Assembly: GCA_032988165.1 (NCBI GenBank)
Contig: JANTQF010000331.1
Location: forward strand, 1-39,383
Reading direction: 5' to 3'
Origin: Emmonsiellopsis sp. PD_33
Lineage: Eukaryota; Ascomycota; Eurotiomycetes; Onygenales; Ajellomycetaceae
DNA: 39,383 bases
The position numbers and the translations under genes were made by a program. Position 1 is the first letter of the stretch, and each line of letters begins with the position of its first letter. The notes under the pieces were generated by a model, which was not told the DNA's origin, searched no databases, and worked only from the letters and a program-made list of their open reading frames with translations. Below, piece after piece: positions 11,495-23,500 of the stretch.

Positions 11495-14400
11495 GGTGAA
11501 GCTCAATGTTGATGTTGATGGATTTCTCTGAGAAAATACCTATACATATAAGATTAAGAATTTTCTGTATGACTTCATACTAGACTTATTATAGCTATCT
11601 AAACATCAAGCTCTTATTGATGCTTACAATTAATGTGTCATATTCTTTAGAGGCATCTGCATCTCTAAAAAAGACATTCATAAGACTACTGATCTTCACT
11701 AAATCTTCACTAACACCTATGACCTCCTTTGAAGCCACAATTAGAAATTTAAGTTCTAATCTCTCATTAAAATCTTCACTACTAGCATGGCTAACATAGA
11801 GAAGGCCCTCTCATAACTCTCTAAGAAGTTAAAGACTAATTTCATAATAGTCCTCTCTCTGTAATACCACAAATTCCTCAATATTTTTAATTATAAGGCT
11901 ACTGAGAAGCTCTTACTATTCCACAGTGTGTATAACTATCATATCAAACTTGAGAAGATAGATAGTAAAGACTCTCAGCTACTCTAAGAATTACTATACA
12001 ATATGTCACATGACAAACTATTTGTACTCTATAAGACCCTTAATGATCTTCTAAATAAGAGTTTCATCTGAGTTAGCAATTTACTCACAGGTGCACCTGT
12101 GCTCTTTATGAAAAAGCCAGATAGAGGCCTTTAATTCTGTGTTGACTATTAGGGCCTCAACTGCCTCATCTAAAAAGATTATTACCTGTTACTATTAATT
12201 AATAAGACTCTCAAATAGATTAGCTGAGTTAAGTAGTTTATAAAGCTAGATATCATTTCCATGTTCTATAAGATCTAAATTGCAGAAGGAGATGAATAGC
12301 TAATTATCTTTCACATAAGATATAATCTATTTGAATGGATAGTTATCTCCTTTAATCTCATAAATACTCTAAGTACCTTTCAAAAATACATCAACTAAGC
12401 CTTATAAGACTATTTAGATGAATTTACTTTCATCTACCTTAATAACATCCTCATCTTCACTAATAGATCCTACAAGTAGCATCAAGAGCACATCTAAAAA
12501 GTCCTCATCTATCTCTATAAACACAGTCTCCCAATCAACATCAACAAATCTACCTTTAAAGTTTAAGAGACAACCTACCTCAGCTTCATTATAGAGGCAG
12601 GGAAGGGAGTTCATATGGACCTCAAAAAGATTGCTGTTATTCTCAAATAGGAGGCCTCTATAATCATAAAAGATGTATGAGGCTTCCTAGAATTTATAAA
12701 TTTTTACTAACACTTCATTTAAGATTTTTCTGATATTATCTGATTACTAACTGATCTTACATGCAAAAACTAGTAGTTTCAATGGTCTAAGGAAGCAGAT
12801 AAGGTATTTGCACACCTTAAGTAGATGTTTATCTCTACCCTAATGCTCATTACATTTAATTCTAACCATTTAATAGTAGTTAAAACAGACTCTTTCAGTT
12901 ATATCACAAGCAGTGCTCTCATACAATGAGATAATAAAGGTATCCTGCAATCCTGCACATTTATATTCAAAAAGCTTAGCCCTGTCAAAATCAACTATAA
13001 GATTTATAATAAGAAACTCCTCATCATCATCTAATATCTAGAGGAATGAGACTCCAAACTCTGTAGCATGAAAGACTTTAAAATCATTATAAATCATAAG
13101 AACCTCTAATATTTCATAATAATCTATAAACTCTCTGAATGTTAAATGTACTGAGCTAAATTTCTCAGCTACTTCCATTTTACAATTCATTACTACTCTG
13201 ACACAGAGAACTCTATAGTTGACACCCTCTCCTAATATGAACAGGATATATCTTCTAAAGACTCTAATGCCTGCTGAGTAAACTGTGAATAGAGACTACT
13301 AGATCCATAGATTCTCAAAGAATTCAAAGTAATATCATATAGAGTAATATGTGCCTTACTTATTATCCTATTAATCACAACTGCCTCATCCCCACTTCAG
13401 GGACTCTGGGACACTACTATTACCTTCAATAAATGCCTTTAAATGATGATTTAGATCATCTAAAATAAAGCTTGCTATTTTCCATCTGAACTCCAAGCTC
13501 ATATTGACATTGCTAAATGCTTTGTAGACCCTAACTTCTAATTATACTTTCAGAAGAGGTAGTAGGTTTCTGATTTAGAATTATTACATACCTAAATTAT
13601 ATAAGAAACTCATAATTCTCTGATGATCAGCCATTCAGATCATAAAGTATTCTACTAAATTTTATCCCAAGATTTTTATTAGTCTAATATATCTTAGAGC
13701 ATTTAATAGTTCATCTAGAACTATAATATCTACTAATCCATTATCATCTAATAGAATCATCACTAAGATCTACTCAAATCTCTTCTAATCTCTAAATATA
13801 TCTAGCATAATATCATCATTAATTTCACAGTAGACCTCTTCATGAGCAACAGCTGCAAGAATATCCTTATCATTATTAACTATCTTAATAAAGATATTAT
13901 CCTCAAATCCTGTGTGAAGATGGACATACCTATAGTGGCTAAAGTCTTCCTTTAAAGTCCATTTTATTATCAGTATGATCTACCCTATATAATTATCTCA
14001 GATTATAAAACCCAGTTCATCAGAGCTATCTGAACTTAAATTTACTAACTCTTCAAGATTTTCTAACACCTTTTAACTGCCTATCATCTTAAAACTGACA
14101 GCAGCACTGAACATATGATTCAGATAACTAAGAACTATCTCTAAAAGTTCTATTTATATACTCAGAATAACTAGAATAAACTCCTCTTACATGTTAAACT
14201 CACAATTAATAACTATAACACTGTCAGTACTGATGTCAGCTCATTTTTCCTCTCATACAGTTATAATCTTAAAGTTCTTGATCTCACTGAATTGCCTAAA
14301 CCTTCTACTTCACCTCACAGTTCAATTCAAATCATAGATACCATCATCTTGAAACTTCAGTAAGCCTACAAGTAGGCTGAATCCTCCATAGCCAGTGCCT

Positions 14401-14936
14401 AGTAGGACTAATAGAATCATATAAATATCTACTAAAATCTCACTAAACACTATAAGATGAGTAATAAAATCTAGCTAGATCTTCAAAACATCATAATCAA
14501 TTACTCATCTCACATACTTAACTATTAATATGCCAAGTACACTATCATTGAAGTCCTGAAAAGTCATAACTATCATCTTGACATACCACCTAAAATTCAT
14601 AACATATTTCATATAAACCTACTTCACAAGGCCTCTACTAACCCATTCTTCTCACAAGAGATCACCAACTGGCATCCACCTGGCATCATCAGGAAAGATA
14701 ATGAGGTAGAATACAAGATTGAAGCCATCCTCAATCATTACTATTATAGATAAGAATTTTAGTACCTAGTGAAGTGACTCAGATATGAGATTCCTTTATG
14801 GGAATCAACCTCTATCCTGTAGGATATCACTGTACTTGCCCATTACAAAGAACTGTACCTACTCAATGAGATTCTACTCACACTGTGTCACACCTAATTC
14901 TCTAAATCCTCTCATCTATCCTCTAAAATCAAATAG
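11495..14936 (+). pseudogene. Copy C pol remnant, part 2 (RT, RNase H, integrase, chromodomain)
   Basis: It is collinear with copy B at a constant offset of +3,711. The RT motif reads YLNNILIF at 12,435 (both catalytic Asp replaced by Asn through G-to-A). RNase H lies at about 12,860-13,250, integrase at about 13,570-14,130 and the chromodomain at about 14,700-14,855. The frame ends at TAG 14,934-14,936, before a purine tract and the 3' LTR. Stops are more frequent than in B and there is no frameshift. Confidence 0.85.
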
Positions 14937-14946
14937 GGGGGGATAA

Positions 14947-15200
14947 TGTGAAGAGCTATACTCTTATATCATATATTCATAACTTGCCCAAACTTTACCT
15001 GATCTCTGACTGCCTAATCAGATGCCTCTAACTGGGCTTTTATATGAATATTTATCTACTCCAACCTTACATAATTTCCTTTTATTTATATCATATGATC
15101 TTGTGATTTCTTTTTCTTTTTCCTTCCTTTCTCTAGTAATTATAATTTTGATTCTAATGTATAGCTCATATAATCCACTTATTAAAGCACACCTATTATA
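14947..15200 (+). repeat. 3' LTR of copy C (254 bp)
   Basis: It starts TGTGAAGAGC and ends CTATTATA. CCTAT, the right TSD, follows at 15,201-15,205. Confidence 0.93.
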
Positions 15201-15205
15201 CCTAT
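15201..15205. repeat. Right TSD of copy C (CCTAT)
   Basis: It is an exact match to 4,053-4,057 and marks where C entered the minus-strand element G2. Confidence 0.9.
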
Positions 15206-16183
15206 ATCTCTTTGATAAACTCAATAAGCATTCTAGATGAGAAATTATAGCTTATTTCATTTTATATAGCTTTTATAGCTACTAAATAAGGCACAAGATG
15301 TTCTAGATCATTAGTACTAGCCCTCTTAGATAGTATCATACTAGCTAGTTATATAATATCATTTTAATTACTCTATATAGTTACCTCTGATGTCATGTGT
15401 CTTCTCTTCACAGACACTTTATTAATATCATCTATACTAGGTATGACTGAACCTTATGCAGCCAGTTTTCACTGTAATATAGAAAGCACTTCATCAACAT
15501 CTTCCTCTCAAAGGACTATTTTATAGTCTGGTCATCTTGATGGCACATCAGCAGAGTTAAATCAACCTAGATAGTAGTAAATATAAAAATCATATTCTAA
15601 TAGCTCTTTCATCTAACATGCTTATTTATTAGACAGCTTCTTGATGGTGAAGAAGTAATATAAATTAGTATAATCTATTAACATCTGAATAGAAAATTTA
15701 GTGTCTTGCATATAGTGTCTTCACATTCAAAACAATTCAATAATCACTAATAATTCTTAATTATATATATTATATTGATATTATGTTGAATTCAACTTCT
15801 TCAAATAGAAGGCAACTAGTAATTAATCTCATCTATGTATTGTAAGTAGATAGGTGCCTTCCCACTAACTTCTCTTAGAATCTTATGTATTGTTAGTGGG
15901 TTCTAGTTGCACATTCTTAGATAATTGAGAGAGAATCTCAGTAATTTCAAATCCTGAAGCATCTATCTCTACTTGTATAAGCTTTTTAGGATTGAAGTGA
16001 TTAAGTAACATAGCATCTACAAAAGCTTGCTTAACTTCTTGAAACACTATTTGAGCTTATTTAGTAAATGTGAATGATCCAGGTTTCTTTCCCTTAATAC
16101 TGCCTTTTAGTAAGTCTATTATAGGAGTAGTTATTCTCAAATAAGTATATATAAACTGTTAATAGAAATTCATGAATTCTAAG
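15206..16183 (-). pseudogene. G2 pol remnant, middle part (RT end and RNase H)
   Basis: This is the minus-strand continuation of the G2 Pol interrupted by copy D. From 16,183 downwards it reads the RT thumb/connection motif FMNFY-QF, then an RNase H core with DASGF near 15,960, and the RNase H end ADVPSR-PDYK at about 15,520-15,552 (dash marks stops where Arg or Gln is expected). About 270 bp of linker follows to the CCTAT site. Joining to 31,592 with one CTAAG removed keeps the frame (VFLEFMNFY). It is a Ty3/gypsy family clearly different from family 1 and E. All damage seen is point transitions. Confidence 0.82.
16179..16183. repeat. Left TSD of copy D (CTAAG)
   Basis: It is an exact match to 31,592-31,596, flanking the two outer ends of copy D. 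Confidence 0.9.
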
Positions 16184-16445
16184 TGTAATAGGTGCACTCT
16201 GATAATCCAATAAGTGGATTGTATGAGCTATACACTAGAATCAAGATTGTAATCACTAGAGAAAGGAAGGAAAAAAGAAAAGAAATTGCAAGATCATGCA
16301 ATATAAATAGAAGGGAATTACATAAGGTTGAAGTGGATAAATATTCATATGAAGGCTCAGTTAGAGGTATCCAATCAGGTAGTCAGAGATTAAGTAAAGT
16401 TTAGACAAGCTATAGATATAGAGTATAAGAGCATAGCTCTTCACA
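16184..16445 (-). repeat. 3' LTR of copy D (262 bp, with 8-bp insertion)
   Basis: Seen on the plus strand it runs TGTAATAGGTGC to CTCTTCACA. It is 254 bp plus an extra 8 bp near 16,200-16,210, where an approximate repeat of the neighbouring TCCAATAA occurs. This is the only indel I detected among the family 1 copies. Confidence 0.88.
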
Positions 16446-16455
16446 TTATTCCTCC

Positions 16456-17458
16456 CTATTTAGTTTCAGAGAGTAGGCAGGAGGGTTCAGAGAATCAGAC
16501 ACAGCACAGTGTGGGTAGAGTCTTATTAGGTGGATGCAGTTCTTCATAACAGGTAAGTATAGCAGTGTTCTGTAGGGCAGAGGTCAGTTTCCACAAAGAG
16601 GCCTCATATTCAAGCTACTTTATTAGATATTAGAATCCTCATCTATGATAGTAGCAGTTAAGAATGGCTTTAATCTCATATTCTACCTCATTATCTTTTC
16701 TAACAATGCCAGGTAGATGCCAGTCAGTGATCTCTTGCAAGAAGAATAGGTTAGTAGAGGCCTTGCAGAGCAGATTCATATAAAATATATTATAAATTCT
16801 AGGTGGTGTGTTAAGATAGTAGTTATGACTTCTCAGAACTTCAATAACAGTGTACTTAGCATATTAATAGTTAAGCATGCAAGACAGGCAATTAGTTATA
16901 ATATTTCAGAGGTCTAGCTAGATCTTATCATTCATCTTGTAGCATTCAGTAGGATTTCAGTAGGCATTCACATAATTCTATTAGTTCTGCTGAGCACTAA
17001 CCATAAAGGATTCAGCCTACTTACAGGCTTGCTGGAGTTTCAAGATAATGATGTCTACAATTTAAATCAGACTGCAGGATAAAGTAGAAGGTTTAGATAA
17101 TTCAGCAAGATTAAGAACTTTAAGATTATAATCATATAAGAAGAAAAATAGGCTAATACTAGTGCTAATAGTATTACAGCTATTAATTGCAAGTTCAGCA
17201 TGCAGAAGAAGTTCATTCCAGTCATTCTGAACATATAAATAGAACTTTTAGAGGTAGTTCTTAGTCATCTAGATCATACATTTAGTACTATCATTAATTT
17301 CAGAGTAGTAGGCAGTTAAGAGGTGTCAGAAGATCTTGAAGAGCTGATAGATTCAGGTTCAGATAGCTCTAACAAATTGAGTTCTATAGTTCAAAATAAT
17401 TATATAGAGTAAATCATACTGGTAATAAAATAAACTTCAAAGAAAGACTTTAATCACT
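16456..17458 (-). pseudogene. Copy D pol remnant, part 2 (integrase end and chromodomain)
   Basis: This is the minus-strand 3' third of the family 1 pol: the rest of the integrase core, the linker and the chromodomain (about 16,535-16,690). It ends at the conserved TAG (16,456-16,458), with a purine tract (CCTCCC on the plus strand) before the LTR. The upstream part is displaced to 27,285 by element E. Confidence 0.82.
17454..17458. repeat. Left TSD of element E (TCACT)
   Basis: It is an exact match to 27,285-27,289, flanking the TG...CA ends of E. Confidence 0.9.
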
Positions 17459-17619
17459 TGCTACAATAATGTAGGAGGTTATGAAAATGATGTCAAATAA
17501 GCTTGATTCTTCTAATTATAGAGAGTTCAGCATTGACAATATATCTGGCTGCTGACTAAGCTAAGAGGCAGAATAAGAGATGGCAGGCAGAGCAGGGCAG
17601 ATGGAGTATCTATATAGCA
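17459..17619 (-). repeat. 3' LTR of element E (161 bp)
   Basis: On the plus strand it reads TGCTACAATAATG to CTATATAGCA. It has the same length as its partner at 27,124-27,284, with mostly transition differences. Confidence 0.92.
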
Positions 17620-18020
17620 GGTACCAGGCTTTTCAAAAATGTCTGCATCCTCACTAACTGCACTAACTAACTAATTAAGAATAAAAGGAAAAACTAGGGA
17701 TCATCTCCATAGAGGTATTGTGGCACATGATGGGGTCATCATGTAATGTCAGATTTGATTGAGGGCATGAGGTAGATAAGTGTGGCATCTCCATTGTAGA
17801 GGCATGGAAAGAGAACACTAGCTAATTTAAATAAAGTAGACAACACCTGAAAGAAACATAGAATGGTGGGTGAGCACATATTGAATGTGTTAGTGATGGT
17901 GTGGGTAGTATGATAGGTCTGAACAACTAAAAAGACAGGTTGGAAATAGTATAGAAGAAAAAACAACAAGATGTATTGTAAGAGTACTGTAAATAGGGAG
18001 GTCTATAGATAGCACTACTA
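17620..18020 (-). other. Element E 3' non-coding region
   Basis: This is about 400 bp between the extra ORF and the 3' LTR. I see no convincing domain; a 76-codon open stretch at 17,739-17,969 (minus) has no recognisable motif. The polypurine tract should lie next to 17,620, but I cannot define it confidently. Confidence 0.5.
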
Positions 18021-20228
18021 TTACTTGCCTGGGAGTTTATATATAGACTGAATGATTATGGTTTCTGATCAGCCAATCCATACTATCCTTAGTTTTTTGA
18101 GGTGCTCCTCCTTGATGTTGTGTTGAAGCTGATTTATAGCCTTATCAACATCTTCCTGGGTTATTTTAAATGAGAAGATATTCTTATTGTTCTTCTGTCA
18201 TTCATTTCATAATACTTTAATTTCCCATGTTCAGACACTATTATACTATTTATTCATAGCTTTGTAGTGCTCATCATGAATACAGGTGAGATCTTATTTG
18301 TGAGCAAGCTACATTACCTTTACCTCACATGTGAGGTCTTTGAGGGAACTGTAATCTTCATTAAAATGAATAAATTGTTCTTGCAGATGACATCCCAGAC
18401 TGTTACAGAACTCCCATCCTGGGTAAGTTATATATAGGTAGATGAAGATAGGTTCATTATTATTATATATTTCAGAGATATTATTTGTTTTTTAATTTAT
18501 AATATAATATAGGAGGGTACCATCCATCATCATTCCAATCATCATTTTATACAGGGTGGGTTCAACAAGTTGAGGTGGTGCATTTAGAGTATTTCCTTTG
18601 ATGTTCCATTCATGTTGAGGGGCTACCCAGATTTTCAATTCAGAGAAACATGGGGTGTTGCCTGCCTTGAATGTTACAGGGGGTTAATTTTCTTTCTATT
18701 TGTTGTATCTATATTGAGTTTTTTTTTTAGAGAGGATGTTCCATTGTTCATTAGTTCTCTGAATGAAGGTTCCTAGCTTATTTATCTATATTTTCTGTCT
18801 GATTAGTGTGATGAGAAGCTTCAGGTTTACTGCCTAAATCTCATTCATTAATAATTTGCTATCTATAATGATGATGGCTGCTAATCTCTTGGCCTCTATA
18901 GTCTTTGTACCTTCTTACTTGTATAATAAATCAAATATTAGTTTGAAGTTTAGAGTATTTCCTTCATCTTACTATAAGAAGATTCTACTGTTACTATAAT
19001 CATTATCATCATCTTGACCTGCATCTTTATTATTAATATTCATCATCTCTTAATCATTATCCATAAATAGATCCTCCTCTGCACACTTACTTTCATCCTC
19101 CTCTATTTCTAGTTCTAGTGAAGATAGAGGCAGGCAAGCTTTATTCTGCATTTGATGTTTCTACTATTATTATGAGGACTCTGGCATGAATTACTGTTGC
19201 TATTAGACCTTAACCTTTCTGTCTTTTAAAGTTTCTAGATTGATAGTATTTTTCTTTTATCCTGCCATCTTATCTCTATATTCTGCAATCTTTATCTTCA
19301 TACCATATCTGGATAACTCAAGATAGTTGATGACTTTTTTGGTAGTTAAGGTAAAGTCATTCTGTCTGAGTGCTTGTACACATCACTGCTGATATTTGTC
19401 TTGAATGCCAAACTTGACTGGGTCTGAGTCACTATTTGATGGCTCACATCTGACCTTGAAGATTCTTGAGCTGTCACAATTATAATGGAACTTCTTGATG
19501 AGGAGGTCAGAATATAGTATCTTAACTATTTATCTCATATAGGTGCTTTCTACTTCTCTCTTAACATCTATGATGCAGTCTTGTATGTCTTCATCAGTTA
19601 TTTCAAGGTCATGTGTAGTTGCCTGGCAGGAGGAGGAGTGATATATTAGCACTGACATGTTTGTCCCCATTTAATATTGTAGTTCTGATTTGGTTCTATA
19701 CCATGAAAAACCTAATACATCAATGCAGTTCTTTGTTATTTCTTATTCATTGCTACAAAGAATTCATACTCTCACTCTTTAATGTGAATGCTTGATTTCA
19801 AATTCAAAAGGGTCTATATTACTATCTGGTGCTTTCAGGCTTGAAGACAGTTAGTAGCATCTACAGTTATGATTGATCTCTAATAGGTAAAGGTCAGAAT
19901 ATATGATTATAATTATGTAGAGCATGCATTTATCTTCAAGTTCTCCAATTATGTTCATCAGGAGCAGCTGAACTTTAATATCTGAGATGCCAAATTATTG
20001 TGGGGTAGTATTACAGTGGATTTGTGGAGGTTTCAGTGCTAATATTCAAGCTGATAGTATATGTGAATTAATTATCAGATATTATACTATTTGTCAAATC
20101 TTGATGTCCTGGTAAAAGTGCTGTTTCTCTGCTTGTACAATGTTAGTATAGTATATGACATCAAAGTTATAATAGGGGTCTTTGAGGTGTGTCAGTAGAT
20201 TATTTAGATCTAGGTACTGAATCATCAT
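18021..20228 (-). pseudogene. Element E extra ORF downstream of pol (735 codons, unknown protein)
   Basis: This is a long minus-strand frame, from the Met pair at 20,228 to TAA at 18,021-18,023. Three widely spaced points (20,228; 19,610; 18,167) are in one frame, so there is no net frameshift. It is broken only by stops that fit Arg, Gln or Trp codons hit by C-to-T or G-to-A. Visible parts are an N-terminal section (QYLDLNNLLTHLKDPYYNF), a middle section (DLEITDEDIQD), a run of four stops at 19,161-19,172 probably from a Gln tract, an acidic section (LELEIEEDES, then an Asp-rich stretch), and a helical, charged C-terminus (KITQEDVDKAINQLQHNIKE). I recognise no family. I see no signal peptide or strong membrane anchor, so an envelope protein is unlikely. 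The true start may lie upstream. Confidence 0.7.
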
Positions 20229-20510
20229 GGGGGCAGTGGTTTCTCCATGGCTGTTTGTCAATATGGGTAGTAGGGGGCTGGTGTAAGAGTTCTATATATT
20301 TATTTTATATGGTGTGTTGATATGGTGAATAAAGGGGTTAGATATTATATACTCACAATGAATCCATCATTATAGTAATGTTACTAATATGAGAGGTAGT
20401 GTATGCTTATCTTTATGTTTCTAGACACTTGATGCTTGTGAAGAATTCATATTTTATGTTATATGTACTTATAATAAAAATACTTATTTTCTTTATTTTC
20501 TTCAGCATCT

Positions 20511-23500
20511 TTACTTTTTAGAAGCTTTAGTAGGATGTACTCTTTCATAGTTCTGAATGAGCTCCTTTGATCCTTCAGCATCCTCCTTGTTTATTTACTG
20601 GTTATCCTTTGCAGTATATTCTTTTCATCTGACTAGGTACTAGGTCTTTTCATGTGAAAGTTATTTGTCTATAATCTTCTCTATTTCATAGATGGGCTTT
20701 CCACTGTCACCTGCTGATTATATTAGTAGTAGCTTAGAATGTTCACATTCATATGGATCCTTCACTTATGGGAGTGGCTTCAGTATAACTACACTGACAA
20801 CTAGATGAATCCACATTGTATGTGGTAGCTCTAATCTGTATGTAAGAGACCCAATACACTCAAGTACTCTAAAGGGACCTATAAACTAATTATTATATTT
20901 TCATGTTATTTTTATTACTAGTATCTCATAGCCACAGTGTAGGCAAAGAAGGATCCTGTCCCTGACCTGAAAGTTCCTTTATTAGTATTACTAATTATAA
21001 TAGTTTTTGGCAATTATTACTACTTTATCCAGCATTAGAGTAATGTCTCATCTCACACTGAAGGCTTGCATTTATGGTATTATTATGAGTGCTGTGATTG
21101 ATGAGTTTACTAGCATTCTATATATAGCCTTATGAGCTGAGTGTTCTGTTGAGGCAGATTTTATTATATTAAGATGAAAGATAATTATTAGTAGTTTCTA
21201 CAGCTAGTTGTAAGGGTTTTCCATCACTATGATAGTATGTTATAAGGTAATTTATATAGTCTGATTTGTTCTCTTACTCTGCCCATCCATCTGTGGGTGG
21301 TATGTAGTGGAGTAGAGGAGCTTGACATCTAGATGCTTGAAGAGATTTTATTAGAGATTACTGAGAAACTTAAGATCTCTATCTGAAATAATCTTGCATG
21401 GGATTTCTCAGTCAGCCAGCAGTAGATGGTTAAGTAGGGCCTTCACCCAATCCTCCATATTATAGTTAAATCACTTAGGAATGATTATAACTTATTTAAA
21501 GAACTTACATGTAATAGATATTACTACATCACATTCATCATCTAGTAATACTAGTATAAAGTTAATAGTTATCATGTCATGTGATACATCTACAGTCTGT
21601 ATGGGTTGATACTATTCATGAGGCTTATATTGTGATGTTTGATTAACCTAATAGCTTGAGTAGTATTCAATATATTTTTGCAGCTCCATTGTGCAGTGAT
21701 ATATCATCATATCCTGCAGATTTCCTAAGATCTGATCAAATCCTAGGTAGTTAGGAGTGTGGGCTAGGTCAAAGATCTCTTTATGCAAGGCTCTTGGAAT
21801 TACCAGGCATCTTGTGTCATTATGCATGTAGTATAGGATGCTGTCAGTAAGCTCATATAGGAGTTTTAATAGTTTCTTAGCCACATTGTTCCTCTTGAGA
21901 ACCTCCATGATATGAGACAGTTTAGAGTCCCTAGAATATCTATCCCTGAGGTATCTTCAGAAATTATTGGACATCTTAACTAGGGTCTCCACATAATGGC
22001 TATTAGTAGTAACATCACTATCTTCTTTCACATGGGTGAGATATACATCTTGTATTTCCTCCAGTGGTTCATCCACATTTATTATCACCTTGTTTGTACT
22101 GGGTAAACAAGACAGTATGTCTAGTACAAGATGAAGGCATTCTAGCTTATGAATTACCTTGATTCAAAACTGCTGTAAGTAGGCTCCAGCCTGGATCAAT
22201 CATAGATTTTGTTGATCTATTACTGTCATTTTGAGGTGAGTCACTTTGATAATATCTGGTATGGGTTCATGATCTATATATATAATGATCATATTAATGG
22301 ATGCCTTCATAAGGTGACACACTTTATATATAGCTCATATAAGATAGGTAATCTCTAATTCCATGAGCTAGTAGCACTGTTCTACTGAGGTCAACATCTT
22401 GCTGAGGAATAAAATTAACTCAACTAGTCCTTATAGTGGAGATACCATGTAGTTCCTTGTCTTCAGGGCTGGCTATGAGTCCTTAACATGGAATAGCATG
22501 ACATCATAGCTGCATTCTATAGATGCATTGATATTTATGAATAGTATGCACAGGTGGTCTGCATGCACAAGAAAGAGTTGAATTCTAAAGATATTTTAAA
22601 TATCTTTAAATGCTATCATCTCCTTAGAAGTTCTGTCTACTTTTATTATAGCCATGTAAGTATTATGCTTGGCACCCTTTAATGATCCTTCCTTCAGTAA
22701 TTCCATCTTCCTCTTCTATAGTGAGTCTGTACAATAAGTGTATCAAGGAACATACTGATATAGCCAGCTCATCAGGCCCAGATATTTCTCTAAATGTGTC
22801 AATTTCACTAGGAATTCAATGTCTGCCAGAGCTTTTAACTTCTCTTCATCAATAGATAAGCCTAGCCCAGAGACATGTTAACCTAGGAGACACACTGAGG
22901 AAAATCTAATATATATCTTTTTTAAGTTAAGAATGATGCTGAGTTCATATAGATATTAGAAGAGTTTGTATAGGTAAATAATATAGTGATTCTACATTCC
23001 TGAATGGGCAACTAAGTCATCAATATACATACATATAAATTCCTTTAGGTCCATAAGGTGTCTGTCTATCTGCCATTAAATATAAGATACTGAGTTTATA
23101 TACCTCATTATAGTAATATTGAATACTTCTTGTCCCCAGTGTGTCACCACTGTCATTTTGGTCCAGTCATCTAGGTGTAATTACTAGTAGTAGAAAAAAC
23201 TCATGGCATCTCCAACCATTATAAACTTGGCTCCTTTTAAGCCATGAAGGATGTCTGATTGTAGTAGGATAGAATAAACATCCAGTTTGATTACTTTATT
23301 AAGTGTGCATAGATCCACTATAATTTGTCCCTTTCTCATAGATTTTCCTTCATGATATGTTATTCACCATACAATAAATACTAGGTAAGCTGAGTGGGTA
23401 TGTGTCCTTACTCAGCTCATTCTTCCTTATGTGTGTAGCTTATTAAATGTGTTGTCTATGCACTTACAGTCCTCCAGACCCACTGAATATATTTTCACTA

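Larger units (their letters stand above)
4058..15200 (+). mobile_element. Family 1 Ty3/gypsy copy C, full length, split by copy B
   Basis: The span is 11,143 bp. Subtracting copy B (5,569) and its 5-bp TSD leaves 5,569 bp, identical in length to B. The LTRs are 4,058-4,311 and 14,947-15,200 (254 bp each). The left part (4,058-5,920) holds LTR, leader, gag and the start of pol; the right part (11,495-15,200) holds the rest of pol and the 3' LTR. C is flanked by a perfect CCTAT duplication inside the minus-strand element G2. It is visibly richer in TpA than B, as expected for an older copy that has seen more mutation. Confidence 0.95.

Noticed and set aside
18021..20228. Envelope-like gene in element E
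   Set aside because: The position after pol would suit an env, but I see no signal peptide, no clear membrane anchor and no cysteine pattern. The composition is soluble and charged.
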